Shown here: in pieces, positions 1 through 7,171 of the stretch
How positions within the stretch are numbered: position 1 is the first letter of the stretch
Layout of the letters: the number at the start of each line of letters is the position of its first letter
Assembly (NCBI GenBank): GCA_964537395.1
Contig: CAZIBN010000061.1
Span: forward strand, 1 to 20,865
DNA from: GWA2-66-18 sp964537395
Lineage (GTDB): Bacteria > Elusimicrobiota > Elusimicrobia > UBA1565 > UBA9628
Direction: 5' to 3'
Length of the DNA: 20,865 bases
Notes under the pieces: model-generated
What the model was told of the DNA's origin: nothing
The model's input: the letters and a program-made list of their open reading frames with translations, nothing else
The model's database searches: none
Program-made: the position numbers and the translations under genes

Positions 1-120
1 TCTGCGTTGAGGCTGTAGAATAATCCTCGCAGCCACAAACACATGGCTCCATTCGAAGAAAGACCGGGCAGAATGCCCAACAGTTTTTTCACCGCACCAT
101 TAGCCGGCCCACCCTAGGCC

Positions 121-149
121 TTTATATATAACACTTAGTGTTATATACT
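121..149 (+). promoter_or_regulatory. Promoter with palindromic operator in its spacer (antitoxin operon)
   Basis: A perfect inverted repeat, TATATAACACT / AGTGTTATATA around one central base, covers 125-147. A candidate -35 (TTTATA, 121-126) and -10 (TATACT, 144-149) are separated by 17 bp, so the palindrome fills the spacer. Antitoxins with a Xre-type HTH typically repress their own operon from such sites, and an HTH protein is encoded at 201. The palindrome is certain; its use as operator and the promoter boxes are inferred. Confidence 0.6.
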
Positions 150-159
150 ACCCAGTAGC

Positions 160-183
160 ATGGAGAGAACTTTTGAGGATTAA
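160..183 (+). other. Seven-codon ORF between operator and antitoxin (leader or toxin remnant)
   Basis: ATG at 160 opens a reading frame, MERTFED then TAA, that ends at 183. The antitoxin's strong Shine-Dalgarno (AAGGAGG, about 185-191) follows at once. The ATG lies 10 nt after the candidate -10. In HigBA/NadS-type modules the toxin gene usually precedes the antitoxin, and N-termini of the type M-x-R-T-F are plausible for such toxins. It could be the residue of a deleted toxin, a leader peptide, or chance. Confidence 0.25.
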
Positions 184-200
184 GAAGGAGGTCCGCTAAT

Positions 201-563
201 ATGCGCAAAACCAGACTGGGGCAGGAACTCATCGCTGGGCTTGAGCAGGCGCTTGCGCACGAGAAAGGCACCAGGATGCTCCGCACCTCAGAACTGGAGC
301 TTTCGGAGCCGGCGCGTCCTTGGAAAAAAGAGCAGATATCACAACTGCGCAAACAACGGTTCGGCGTCAGTCAACCCGTATTCGCATCATTGCTCAGCGT
401 GACGGCATCAACGGTGCGAGCCTGGGAGCAAGGCCAGAAGTCCCCCTCCGGAACCGCAAGACGACTTCTTGAGTTCGCCGCGATGGCGCCTGAGTTTTTC
501 GTGCGCCTTTCCAGGACGACTCCAGCCGGTTCGAAGTCCAACTCTCGCCTAAGGAGAAGATGA
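201..563 (+). CDS. HigA/NadS-type antitoxin-like HTH regulator (orphan)
   Basis: This 120-residue protein has an N-terminal helical extension (1-40), a Xre/Cro-type helix-turn-helix (about 44-95) and a basic tail rich in Arg and Ser. The HTH segment, with SQPVFASLLSV, TVRAWEQG and SPSGTARRLLE, is the pattern of HigA/NadS-class antitoxins that bind DNA and neutralise RelE/HigB mRNA interferases. The start is supported by AAGGAGG about 9 nt upstream. No toxin gene lies on either side: the upstream 200 bp has only a seven-codon ORF, and the downstream gene encodes a membrane protein. It may therefore act as a solitary repressor at the palindrome at 125-147. The HTH family is clear; antitoxin status is inferred. 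Confidence 0.8.
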   Translation: MRKTRLGQELIAGLEQALAHEKGTRMLRTSELELSEPARPWKKEQISQLRKQRFGVSQPVFASLLSVTASTVRAWEQGQKSPSGTARRLLEFAAMAPEFFVRLSRTTPAGSKSNSRLRRR

Positions 564-567
564 ACCG

Positions 568-1062
568 ATGAGCGAAGAGCGGCCAAGATGGGTCCGCTGG
601 GGCATCCTGTTCTTCCTCGTTTACCTCGCGGCCTATTCCGTCGAATGCCTCACGGGCGGAGTCGTGCCATGGGTGATGACATGCATCCTCCAGGTCCTCG
701 AGTTCCTGCGCGCCCCGGAGCGCGTGACGGCAGTCGTCTCCTGGGGTGGAGTGTTCGGCAGCCTCGCGATCCGGTTCCTCGTCATCGGCTTCACTTACTG
801 CTGGATCATGGGCGAGACCTGGAAGCGGTCCGGATTGCACGCGTGGCTCGCGGTCCTGGCCCTGGACAACCTGCTCGCTCTGCCGCACGGAGGAGCGGGC
901 ATGGTCGGCAGGCTGGCCGTCTCGCCGATGTTCTACGCGACGACGGCCGCCGCCTGCGCCGCGTCGTTCTACGGCGCACGCCTCGGCGCCCGGTACCGGT
1001 CCCACGAACATCTGCGGACGTTCCGCGAACGGCTGTTCCATGGATTGGTCCTCGAGCGATAA
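568..1062 (+). CDS. Unknown multi-pass membrane protein
   Basis: I do not recognise this 164-residue protein. It has about four hydrophobic segments (roughly residues 10-29, 53-81, 90-106 and 118-140), a charged N-terminus beginning MSEERPRW, and a basic C-terminal tail with RYRSHEHLRTFRERL, so it is most likely an inner-membrane protein. The start lies 4 nt after the antitoxin stop, with AAGGAG at 551-556, which suggests co-transcription with the HTH gene. A membrane protein in the usual partner slot of an antitoxin-like regulator is worth noting, but its size and topology do not resemble a RelE-type toxin. No catalytic motif was seen. Confidence 0.7.
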   Translation: MSEERPRWVRWGILFFLVYLAAYSVECLTGGVVPWVMTCILQVLEFLRAPERVTAVVSWGGVFGSLAIRFLVIGFTYCWIMGETWKRSGLHAWLAVLALDNLLALPHGGAGMVGRLAVSPMFYATTAAACAASFYGARLGARYRSHEHLRTFRERLFHGLVLER

Positions 1063-1107
1063 ACTATTATTGGACGGCACAATACCGATAACAGCGGGGA
1101 ACGGATC

Positions 1108-1659
1108 ATGTCTGAGCAAGGCCAGCGCCTCAACAGGAAGGACACGCCGGGCGGCATCATCACCGCGCGCGCGTTCAAGTACGCGAGCTCGTTCTATGAT
1201 TTCGCGGACAAGAAGTTCCCGGAGCTGAAAGGCTACCCCCCCGACAATGGCCGCTGCACCTTGCTGCAGGCGGCCATCATCGTCTCGACTCTGATACAGA
1301 TGGAGCGGCGCGGCCGCGGCGCCGGCTGGGAAGACCTGCATACCAGCGTCACGCACGCTTTCGCATCGTCCGTGCGGGGCCGGCATCTCTCGGCCATCCA
1401 GGACCTCGCCTGCTCCCTGCTCGAGCTGGAGCGAGGCGTCCTTAAGCCGGCCGCGATCCCGTCGTTTTCCAAGCTCGCGGGCGCTCCTGACGCCCCGACG
1501 GTAAGCTCGATCGGCCTCTGGCTGACCCGCGCCATAGCGCAGAAGAAGGATCTGGAGCCGGGAGACCTGACGCTGGCCGCGGCCCTGGGCCGGAGCGCCT
1601 GGACGAGTGCCACGATGATCACGCGGATGCTCAGCGCGGGGACCACCCCGCCCAAATAG
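1108..1659 (+). CDS. Unknown soluble helical protein
   Basis: This 183-residue protein has no signal peptide, membrane segment or motif that I recognise. It looks mostly alpha-helical, with a polar N-terminus, a middle region containing CTLLQAAIIVSTLIQMERR, and a Ser/Thr/Ala-rich C-terminal third. The ATG is preceded by a purine-rich GGGGAACGGA a few bases upstream, an acceptable ribosome-binding site. It lies 45 nt after the membrane-protein gene and may belong to the same transcript. Its end converges on the minus-strand TRL-like gene with only 11 nt between the stop codons. Coding status rests on ORF length, codon composition and tight packing. Confidence 0.6.
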   Translation: MSEQGQRLNRKDTPGGIITARAFKYASSFYDFADKKFPELKGYPPDNGRCTLLQAAIIVSTLIQMERRGRGAGWEDLHTSVTHAFASSVRGRHLSAIQDLACSLLELERGVLKPAAIPSFSKLAGAPDAPTVSSIGLWLTRAIAQKKDLEPGDLTLAAALGRSAWTSATMITRMLSAGTTPPK

Positions 1660-1670
1660 GGACGGCGGGC

Positions 1671-2117
1671 TTACAGAGGGGCGGCGAAGGCGCGCGCGGT
1701 CACCTCGGTGCACAGCCTTTTATAAATGCCGAGGAGGCTGAACACCTTCATGTCGGTGCGCACGTCGTAGATCCCGATGGTCTCGGGCTTCGCCTTCTTG
1801 ATCTGGGCGAGCGCCTTGCCGAAGCTCCCGTCACCGTACGCGCCGGAGATGTTCGTCCCGCGCACGTCGGCGGAGATGGGCACGGACAGGCCGTGCTGGC
1901 AGGAGCTGCCCTTGACCGTGCCGAGCTCGCGCGCGTCCTTCGGGCGGTCCTTGGGCGTCATCGTGACGAACGACAGCGGGCCCTCGGTCTTATAGAAGAT
2001 CGTGAAATTTCCCGTCTTCATCAGGGATGGTTCCGCGGCATCTCCGTCGTTCTCACCCCGAGCCCAGACGCCGGACGGGAGCGAGGCGAGAAGAAAAGTT
2101 GCGAGAACGAATCTCAC
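1671..2117 (-). CDS. TRL-like exported protein (second of tandem pair)
   Basis: The 148-residue product starts with a signal peptide (MRFVLATFLLASLPSGVWA, cleavage after VWA). Its C-terminal half matches the upstream gene's product: both carry a short GDxSxxxA-type element, then IYDVRTDMKV / LYDVRADIKV and LGIYKRLCT / LGIYTKVCT. This pattern fits the TRL-like family, small exported proteins of unknown function. I chose the GTG start at 2117 because it overlaps the upstream stop as GTGA and places the signal peptide at the N-terminus. An in-frame ATG at 2150 would add 11 polar residues before it. The two genes are probably translationally coupled. Exact function is unknown. Confidence 0.75.
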   Translation of the reverse strand: MRFVLATFLLASLPSGVWARGENDGDAAEPSLMKTGNFTIFYKTEGPLSFVTMTPKDRPKDARELGTVKGSSCQHGLSVPISADVRGTNISGAYGDGSFGKALAQIKKAKPETIGIYDVRTDMKVFSLLGIYKRLCTEVTARAFAAPL

Positions 2118-2461
2118 GGCTTGGCGACCTTGCCGCTGAGCACCGTGCACACCTTCGTGTAGATGCCGAGGACATACGCGTTGACCTTGATATCCGCGCG
2201 CACGTCGTAGAGGATGCCGTCGCGCTTGCCGAGCGCGTTCTCAACGGCCGCGGCGTACGATGCGTCGCCCCAGGCGAACAGGAACACCGCGGAGCGGTTG
2301 CAGGCCTGGCCGGTCACCGTGGGATCGTCCGGCGCGGACTTCACCTCGGCGGGCGTGGCCGTGCGGTAGCCGCGCGGCACCTTGATGTTCGTGTAAAGGA
2401 TGCCGCACGAGGACAAAGTCACGGCGGCGAGCAGGAGCGCGAGGGGTCGAAGGTGTCTCAT
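2114..2461 (-). CDS. TRL-like lipoprotein (first of tandem pair)
   Basis: This 115-residue protein has a lipoprotein signal peptide: basic MRHLR, a hydrophobic core, and the lipobox L-S-S-C with Cys19. It is therefore predicted to be anchored to a membrane facing the periplasm. The body (ILYTNIKVP, a GDASYAAAVENAL segment, then YDVRADIKVNAYVLGIYTKVCT) matches the TRL-like family pattern. The ATG at 2461 sits 6 nt after a good -10 box, with no ribosome-binding site, so the message is predicted to be leaderless. Its stop overlaps the start of a paralog by 4 nt. Family role is not established; lipid anchoring is a strong prediction. Confidence 0.8.
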   Translation of the reverse strand: MRHLRPLALLLAAVTLSSCGILYTNIKVPRGYRTATPAEVKSAPDDPTVTGQACNRSAVFLFAWGDASYAAAVENALGKRDGILYDVRADIKVNAYVLGIYTKVCTVLSGKVAKP

Positions 2462-2467
2462 CCCGAA

Positions 2468-2496
2468 AGGATAGCCTTCATCTCGGCAACCGTCAA
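2468..2496 (-). promoter_or_regulatory. Sigma70-type promoter of the TRL-like pair (leaderless)
   Basis: Read on the minus strand: TTGACG (2496-2491), a 17-nt spacer, TATCCT (2473-2468), 6 nt, then the ATG at 2461. Five of six -35 positions match consensus and the spacing is optimal. Transcription would begin at or next to the A of the start codon. Confidence 0.65.
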
Positions 2497-2614
2497 GGTG
2501 CGCTGTTTCTGGTAGAATCTCCGTCGAAGAGCTCATGAAGACCACTTTGACTCGACACGGCGGCCTCCACTGAACCCGATCCTCGCGCTGCTGCTGCGCC
2601 TGCCGCTTCACGGG

Positions 2615-3472
2615 ATGGGGCTTTTCGTCGCGGCCCTGCCGCGCTCCTGGGAGATGGCGCTCGGCGCCTTCCTCGGCCGCTTGGCGTTGCTCTTCGGCAC
2701 CCGGCACGCCCGCGTCGCGCGGGAGAACATCGAGCGCTGCTTCCCGGAGAAGATGGCGGAGGAACGGCGACTGCTCCTGCGTGAGAACTACGAGCACTAC
2801 GGCCGGATGGTGCTCGAGCTCGCGCACATGTTCGCGCCGATGCCCGGCCACTTCCGCTCCTATGTTCAGCGCAACGTCGCCATCGAGGGCTACGAGAACT
2901 GGGAGAAGGCGAAGGCGCGCGGGAAAGGAGTGCTGTTCCTGGGCTCGCACATCGCCAACTGGGAGTTCGCCGCGTCCATCGGGGCGCTCAAGGACATGCC
3001 GATCACGATCGTCACGAGACGGCTCAAGCCCGCGTGGCTTCACGATTGGATGGAGAAGGTCCGGCTGTCGGTCGGCGTGCGCGCCACCTATCAGCCGCGC
3101 ACGATCCCGACCGTGATGAAGGCCCTCCGTGATAACGGAGGCGTGGTGTTCGTGATGGACCAATTCATGTCCCCCCCGATGGGCGAGCCGATGCGCCTGT
3201 TCGGGGTCAAGGTCCACACTTTGGCCGCGATCGCGCCGCTCGCGCGCCGCACCGGGGCGACCATCCTGCCCGTGCTCCCCAAGCGCGAGGCAGACGGCCG
3301 CGTGCGCATCATCATCGAGCCCGCCATCGAGCTCACCGACGACGACAAGGCCGACAACCAACGCCTGGCGACCCGCGTCGAGGAATGGATGCGCGCCGTG
3401 CCCGGCCAGGCCCTGTGGGCGCACCGCCGCTTCAAGGACGTGGATTGGTCGGACCGCTTGGCCCCTCCTTAG
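2615..3472 (+). CDS. LpxL/HtrB-family lipid A acyltransferase-like protein
   Basis: This 285-residue protein belongs to the lysophospholipid acyltransferase superfamily, in the HtrB/LpxL branch that adds secondary acyl chains to lipid A at the inner membrane. It shows the catalytic HX4E motif (H112 and E117 in GSHIANWE), then VFVMDQ near 177 and PVLP near 220. Homologs begin with a hydrophobic helix. Here the in-frame codons just upstream of this ATG encode a similar stretch (LALLLRLPLHG) but hold no ATG, GTG or TTG before the stop at 2513. The true start is therefore uncertain. A possible extended -10 (TGG then TAGAAT, 2513-2518) lies upstream, and a 12-codon ORF starts at 2535. The family call is firm; the substrate is inferred. 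Confidence 0.85.
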   Translation: MGLFVAALPRSWEMALGAFLGRLALLFGTRHARVARENIERCFPEKMAEERRLLLRENYEHYGRMVLELAHMFAPMPGHFRSYVQRNVAIEGYENWEKAKARGKGVLFLGSHIANWEFAASIGALKDMPITIVTRRLKPAWLHDWMEKVRLSVGVRATYQPRTIPTVMKALRDNGGVVFVMDQFMSPPMGEPMRLFGVKVHTLAAIAPLARRTGATILPVLPKREADGRVRIIIEPAIELTDDDKADNQRLATRVEEWMRAVPGQALWAHRRFKDVDWSDRLAPP

Positions 3473-3530
3473 TTAGGTCCTTTTCCCGGCATCACGGGCC
3501 CGTTAGACCCCTCCCAAAGTCTTCGCGCGC

Positions 3531-3539
3531 TGTTATTCT
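3531..3539 (+). promoter_or_regulatory. Extended -10 promoter for the Lon gene (leaderless)
   Basis: TG at 3531-3532, one base, then TATTCT (3534-3539) forms an extended -10 element. The ATG at 3546 follows after exactly 6 nt, so transcription should start at the initiation codon. No good -35 is visible at 17 bp, which extended -10 promoters tolerate. Confidence 0.45.
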
Positions 3540-3545
3540 ACTGCC

Positions 3546-6359
3546 ATGAAGACCATGACCCGCCGGCCCTCGACCGTCCTCTCGCGCGCTCTGCTCGCCG
3601 CCTTCCTCGTCACGCTTCCGGGAAGCCGTGAAGCCTTCGCGCAGGTGTCAGGGAGGATCGGCGCCGTCGGCACGGCTTCCGGCGCGTCCGCGTCGGTCGG
3701 CGCCACACTCGGCGGTCTTACGGCCGCCCCCGGCCTCACCACCACGCTCGTCCCGATGAATCTTTCTCTCTCCGCGCCCGCCGCTCCCGGCGCGGTCGCG
3801 CCCGCTCTGGTGCCCGCCGCGCTGACGCCCGCGGTTCTTTTGCCCGCCGCCGCGAAGGCCTCCAAACCCGTCGAGGTCGCCGCCGTGGCCGTGACCGCCA
3901 AGATGCCCGTAGCCGACGTCGCGGCCTCCCCCTCCGCGATGGCCGCGCTCACCGCCGCCGCCGGCGGCACGAACAACGGCCAGAACGATTCGCGCGGCGG
4001 AGCGCGCTTCGACGGCAACCGGAACCGAACGGATGACGATGACGACGGCACCATCCCCAAGAGCCGCGCCCTGGTCCCGGTGCCGTCTCCGGCCGAAGCC
4101 CCGGTCATCGCCCTGACGAAGATATTCTTCCCCGGCGTCAACTCCGTCCGCTTCGCGATCAAGGGCGTCCAGCAGGTCGTGATGGTGACCCGCGCCATGA
4201 AGAACGGCGGCTACATGATCGTGACGAGCGTCGGCTCCGACTCCGCAGGGCACAGCCCGACCGCCGTGCTCGTCAAGCTCTCCCAGGCCGAGACCTCCGA
4301 TCCGAGCAACTCCTCCGTCCTCATGACCGTCCTGCGCACCGTTCAGATCACCGGCTACAAGACGGAGGCCGGCGTTTCCATCGCCTCGGTGTCCTACCCC
4401 AAGGCGGTCGCGAGCAACCAGGCCCGCCTCGACGAGCTCGGCTCGCTGGCCCAGCGCACGCTCGAGCAATTCGCCTCGCTCGATCCCGAGATCGACTCGG
4501 ACCTGGTCAAGCACTCCCTCATGGAGGACAGCGTGGAGCGGCTGACCAACCTGCTCGCCCAGAACTTCCCATTCTCCGACGAGACCAAGATCCGCCTGCT
4601 CGAGGAGCCGTCCACCGAGGCCCGCCTGCAGTCCGTGATCCTGGAGATGACGGCCCACTTCAAGGAAAAATCGGCGAAGGCCAAGCCCGCGGCTCCCGCC
4701 GGCGCCGGAGCCGGCAACGGCGTCAGCTCGGCCGACAGCCTCAAGACGATCGAGGCGCTGCAGGCCAAGATGAAGGCCATCGGCATGCCGGCCGGGGTGC
4801 AGGAGACCACGACCGCGGAGTTCAACAAGCTCTCCCAGATGAACGCGAAGGATTCCGAGGCGCAGAAGCTTCGCACCTACCTCGAGTGGCTGCTCGACGT
4901 GCCCTGGAGCGCGCGCACGGAAGACAACCTCAACATCACGGACGCCCGCCGCATCCTCGACAAGGACCACTTCGGCCTGGAGAAGGTGAAGGAACGCGTC
5001 CTTGAATTCCTGGCTCTGAGAAAGAAGACCGGCTCCAAGAAGGGTGCCATCATCGCCTTCACGGGCCCTCCCGGCGTGGGCAAGACCTCGATCGCCAGCG
5101 CGATCGCCGAGGCGCTCGGCCGCAAGTTCGTGCGCCTCTCGCTCGGCGGCGTGTCCGATGAAACGGTCCTGCGCGGGCACGGCCGGACCTACCTCGGCTC
5201 CATGCCCGGCGAGATCATGCGCAAGATGAAGGAGGCCGGCACGGTCAACCCCGTCATGCTCATGGACGAGGCCGACAAGATCGGCCGCAACGGCAACCAT
5301 GGCGATCCGACCGCGGCCCTGCTCGAGATCCTGGATCCTCAGCAGAACAACACCTACCGCGACCGCTACCTGGACGTTCCCTATGATCTGTCCGAGGTGC
5401 TGTTCGTCGTCACCTCAAACGAGCTCAGCAACATCCCCGAGCCCCTGCGCGACCGCATGGAGATCATCGAGTTCGACGGCTACACCACGCTCGAGAAGAT
5501 CGCCATCGCCGAGCGCCACGTCGTGCCGCAGAAGCTCGCGGTCACGGGGCTGAAGCCCGAGGAAGCACGGCTCACGAAGGACGCCATCCGCCGCATCATC
5601 GAAGGGTATACCATGGAAGCGGGCGTGCGAAAGCTGCGCCAGCAGATCGAGTCCGTGCTTCGGAAGATCTCGGCCTGGACCGAGACGCGCGGCGAAAAGG
5701 CCCCCGGCATCGTCGATGAGAAGGACATCGAGAAGTATCTCGGCGTCGAGAACTTCAGCCCCCGCCAGACCGCGCAGAACGGCATCGGCGTGGCGACGGG
5801 ATTGGCCGTGAATACTTTTGGCGGATCAACCCTTAACGTCGAGGTCTCCAAGGAGCCCGGCTCCGGCCAGCTGAAATTGCGCCAGCAGTTCGGCCCCGAC
5901 ATCGAGGACTCGGCCAAGAACGCCCTGAAATACGTGAAGCAGAACGCGGCCAAGTTCGGCCTCAAGGACTTCGACTTCACCAAGGTCGACATCGACATCA
6001 ACATCACCCCGGCCGGCAAGGTGGACGGCCCGTCCGCGGGCGGCCTGATGGTCACGGCTATCATCAGCGCGCTCACCGGGCGCTCGGTCACCCCCGGCCT
6101 GGCGATGACCGGCGAGATCACGATGCGCGGCGACATCCTGCCCATCGGCGGCCTCAAGCAGAAGGTCATGGCCGCGCACCGCATGGGCTACAAGGAAGTG
6201 ATCTTCCCCTTCGCCAACCTCAAGGACATCGAGGACATCCCCAAGGAGGTCCGCGACGGCATCAAGCTCACGCCCGCGCGGACGTACGACGACATCTACC
6301 CCTCCGCGATCGTGCCCGCGGCGGCCGAAAAGGCGCCGAAGAAGACCGTAAAGCCCTGA
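3546..6359 (+). CDS. Lon-family ATP-dependent protease with N-terminal signal peptide
   Basis: This 937-residue protein carries a full LonA core. The AAA+ module has Walker A GPPGVGKT (507-514), Walker B VMLMDEAD (570-577) and the pore-loop segment RTYLGSMPG (547-555). The protease domain has catalytic S830 in DGPSAGG and K873 in GGLKQKV, 43 residues apart as in E. coli Lon. Unlike ordinary Lon (about 780-820 residues, cytoplasmic), it starts with a signal-peptide-like segment: TRRPST, a hydrophobic core, and AFA before Q33. An Ala/Pro/Val-rich stretch follows (34-172) with five Asp at 163-167. The substrate-binding N domain (about 175-290) is divergent. The promoter box 6 nt upstream supports this start. 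Export would put an ATPase where ATP is scarce; membrane anchoring is the alternative. Lon identity is certain, location is not. Confidence 0.93.
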   Translation: MKTMTRRPSTVLSRALLAAFLVTLPGSREAFAQVSGRIGAVGTASGASASVGATLGGLTAAPGLTTTLVPMNLSLSAPAAPGAVAPALVPAALTPAVLLPAAAKASKPVEVAAVAVTAKMPVADVAASPSAMAALTAAAGGTNNGQNDSRGGARFDGNRNRTDDDDDGTIPKSRALVPVPSPAEAPVIALTKIFFPGVNSVRFAIKGVQQVVMVTRAMKNGGYMIVTSVGSDSAGHSPTAVLVKLSQAETSDPSNSSVLMTVLRTVQITGYKTEAGVSIASVSYPKAVASNQARLDELGSLAQRTLEQFASLDPEIDSDLVKHSLMEDSVERLTNLLAQNFPFSDETKIRLLEEPSTEARLQSVILEMTAHFKEKSAKAKPAAPAGAGAGNGVSSADSLKTIEALQAKMKAIGMPAGVQETTTAEFNKLSQMNAKDSEAQKLRTYLEWLLDVPWSARTEDNLNITDARRILDKDHFGLEKVKERVLEFLALRKKTGSKKGAIIAFTGPPGVGKTSIASAIAEALGRKFVRLSLGGVSDETVLRGHGRTYLGSMPGEIMRKMKEAGTVNPVMLMDEADKIGRNGNHGDPTAALLEILDPQQNNTYRDRYLDVPYDLSEVLFVVTSNELSNIPEPLRDRMEIIEFDGYTTLEKIAIAERHVVPQKLAVTGLKPEEARLTKDAIRRIIEGYTMEAGVRKLRQQIESVLRKISAWTETRGEKAPGIVDEKDIEKYLGVENFSPRQTAQNGIGVATGLAVNTFGGSTLNVEVSKEPGSGQLKLRQQFGPDIEDSAKNALKYVKQNAAKFGLKDFDFTKVDIDINITPAGKVDGPSAGGLMVTAIISALTGRSVTPGLAMTGEITMRGDILPIGGLKQKVMAAHRMGYKEVIFPFANLKDIEDIPKEVRDGIKLTPARTYDDIYPSAIVPAAAEKAPKKTVKP

Positions 6360-6370
6360 GGCCGGATCGG

Positions 6371-7171
6371 ATGACGAGCCGCAAGGCCGGCGCCGTTCAC
6401 CTGCGCGACTGGGGCGGCCCCGGCGCGCCGCTCCTCCTGACGCACGGCATGGCCGCGCACACGCACTGGTGGGACGCGGTCGTGCCCCGCTGGAAAGGCG
6501 TCTTCCACGCCGCCGCGCTCGACTTCCGCGGCCATGGCGACAGCGACTGGCTGGAGGATTCGCCCTATGAGAGCGCGCGCTGGGTCGAGGACATCGAGAC
6601 CGCGCGCAAGGCCCTGGGCTGGGAGCGATTCATCCTCGTCGGCCACTCGATGGGAGCGCGCATCGCCCTCGACTACGCCCAGCGCCACGGCGACCGCCTG
6701 CGCGGCGTGAGCGCCATCGACTTCCTGCCCGAGTTCTACGAGTCGCGCACGCGCCGGCACGAGAAGACCCGCTCCCGCGCCCAGCCGGTGTACGACACCG
6801 AAGAGGTGATGCTCTCTAAATTCCGCCTCCAGCCGCCCGGCACCTTGCTCGACGAAGCCGGCCTGAGAGAGCTGGGGCGCCACGGCGTGCGCCGCACTCC
6901 CGAGGGCTGGTCCTGGAAGTTCGACTGGCGCTCGTTCTCCTTCCCCTACGGACCGGTCTGGGAGCAGCTGCCGAAGATCTCCGTGGACGCCCAGATCATG
7001 CGCGGCGAGCACAGCACGGTCATGCCCCGGGATGTGATGGACAAGGTCGTCGCCTTGCTGCCGCGCGGCCGCGGCGTCGAGATCGCCGGCGCGCACCACC
7101 ACATCCCGCTCGACAAGCCCGCGGAGCTCGCCGCCGCGGTCTCCGCGTGGGCCGCGGACCTTCCCGCCTGA
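6371..7171 (+). CDS. Alpha/beta-fold hydrolase
   Basis: This 266-residue cytoplasmic protein has the full alpha/beta hydrolase signature. The oxyanion region is LLTHGM (22-27), followed by DFRGHGDS (51-58). The nucleophile elbow is GHSMGA with S93, the acid is E213 in RGEHS, and the base is one of the His in GAHHHIPLD (242-244). The acid is Glu where Asp is more usual. Length is typical. It begins 11 nt after the Lon stop, and its TGA overlaps the next start as TGATG, so it sits within a transcriptional run. The substrate cannot be read from the sequence; esterases, epoxide hydrolases and C-C hydrolases all share this pattern. Confidence 0.88.
   Translation: MTSRKAGAVHLRDWGGPGAPLLLTHGMAAHTHWWDAVVPRWKGVFHAAALDFRGHGDSDWLEDSPYESARWVEDIETARKALGWERFILVGHSMGARIALDYAQRHGDRLRGVSAIDFLPEFYESRTRRHEKTRSRAQPVYDTEEVMLSKFRLQPPGTLLDEAGLRELGRHGVRRTPEGWSWKFDWRSFSFPYGPVWEQLPKISVDAQIMRGEHSTVMPRDVMDKVVALLPRGRGVEIAGAHHHIPLDKPAELAAAVSAWAADLPA

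Noticed and set aside
66..89. Small GGGC/GCCC hairpin followed by a T-run as a terminator
   Set aside because: The stem has only four pairs and five bases separate it from the T-run, so it is too weak to call.
43..117. 24-residue ORF (ATG 43 to TAG 117) near the window start
   Set aside because: It has no ribosome-binding site, no recognisable composition and is too short to support.
394..1713. Long minus-strand open frame (439 codons) opposite the first three genes
   Set aside because: It is opposite three plus-strand ORFs with better start signals, and its translation is Arg/Ala-rich low-quality sequence with no domain. It is a typical GC-rich antisense shadow.
3485..3500. CCCG/CGGG stem after the LpxL-like gene as a terminator
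   Set aside because: The stem is four pairs with no T-run after it.
3648..5300. 550-codon minus-strand frame inside the Lon gene
   Set aside because: It lies opposite the conserved Lon core. The translation is His/Gly/Arg-rich without motifs, as expected for the complement of a GC-rich gene.
7147..7170. Upstream ATG extending the MOSC protein by eight residues
   Set aside because: It lies inside the hydrolase gene; the TGATG overlap at 7169-7173 gives a family-matching N-terminus.
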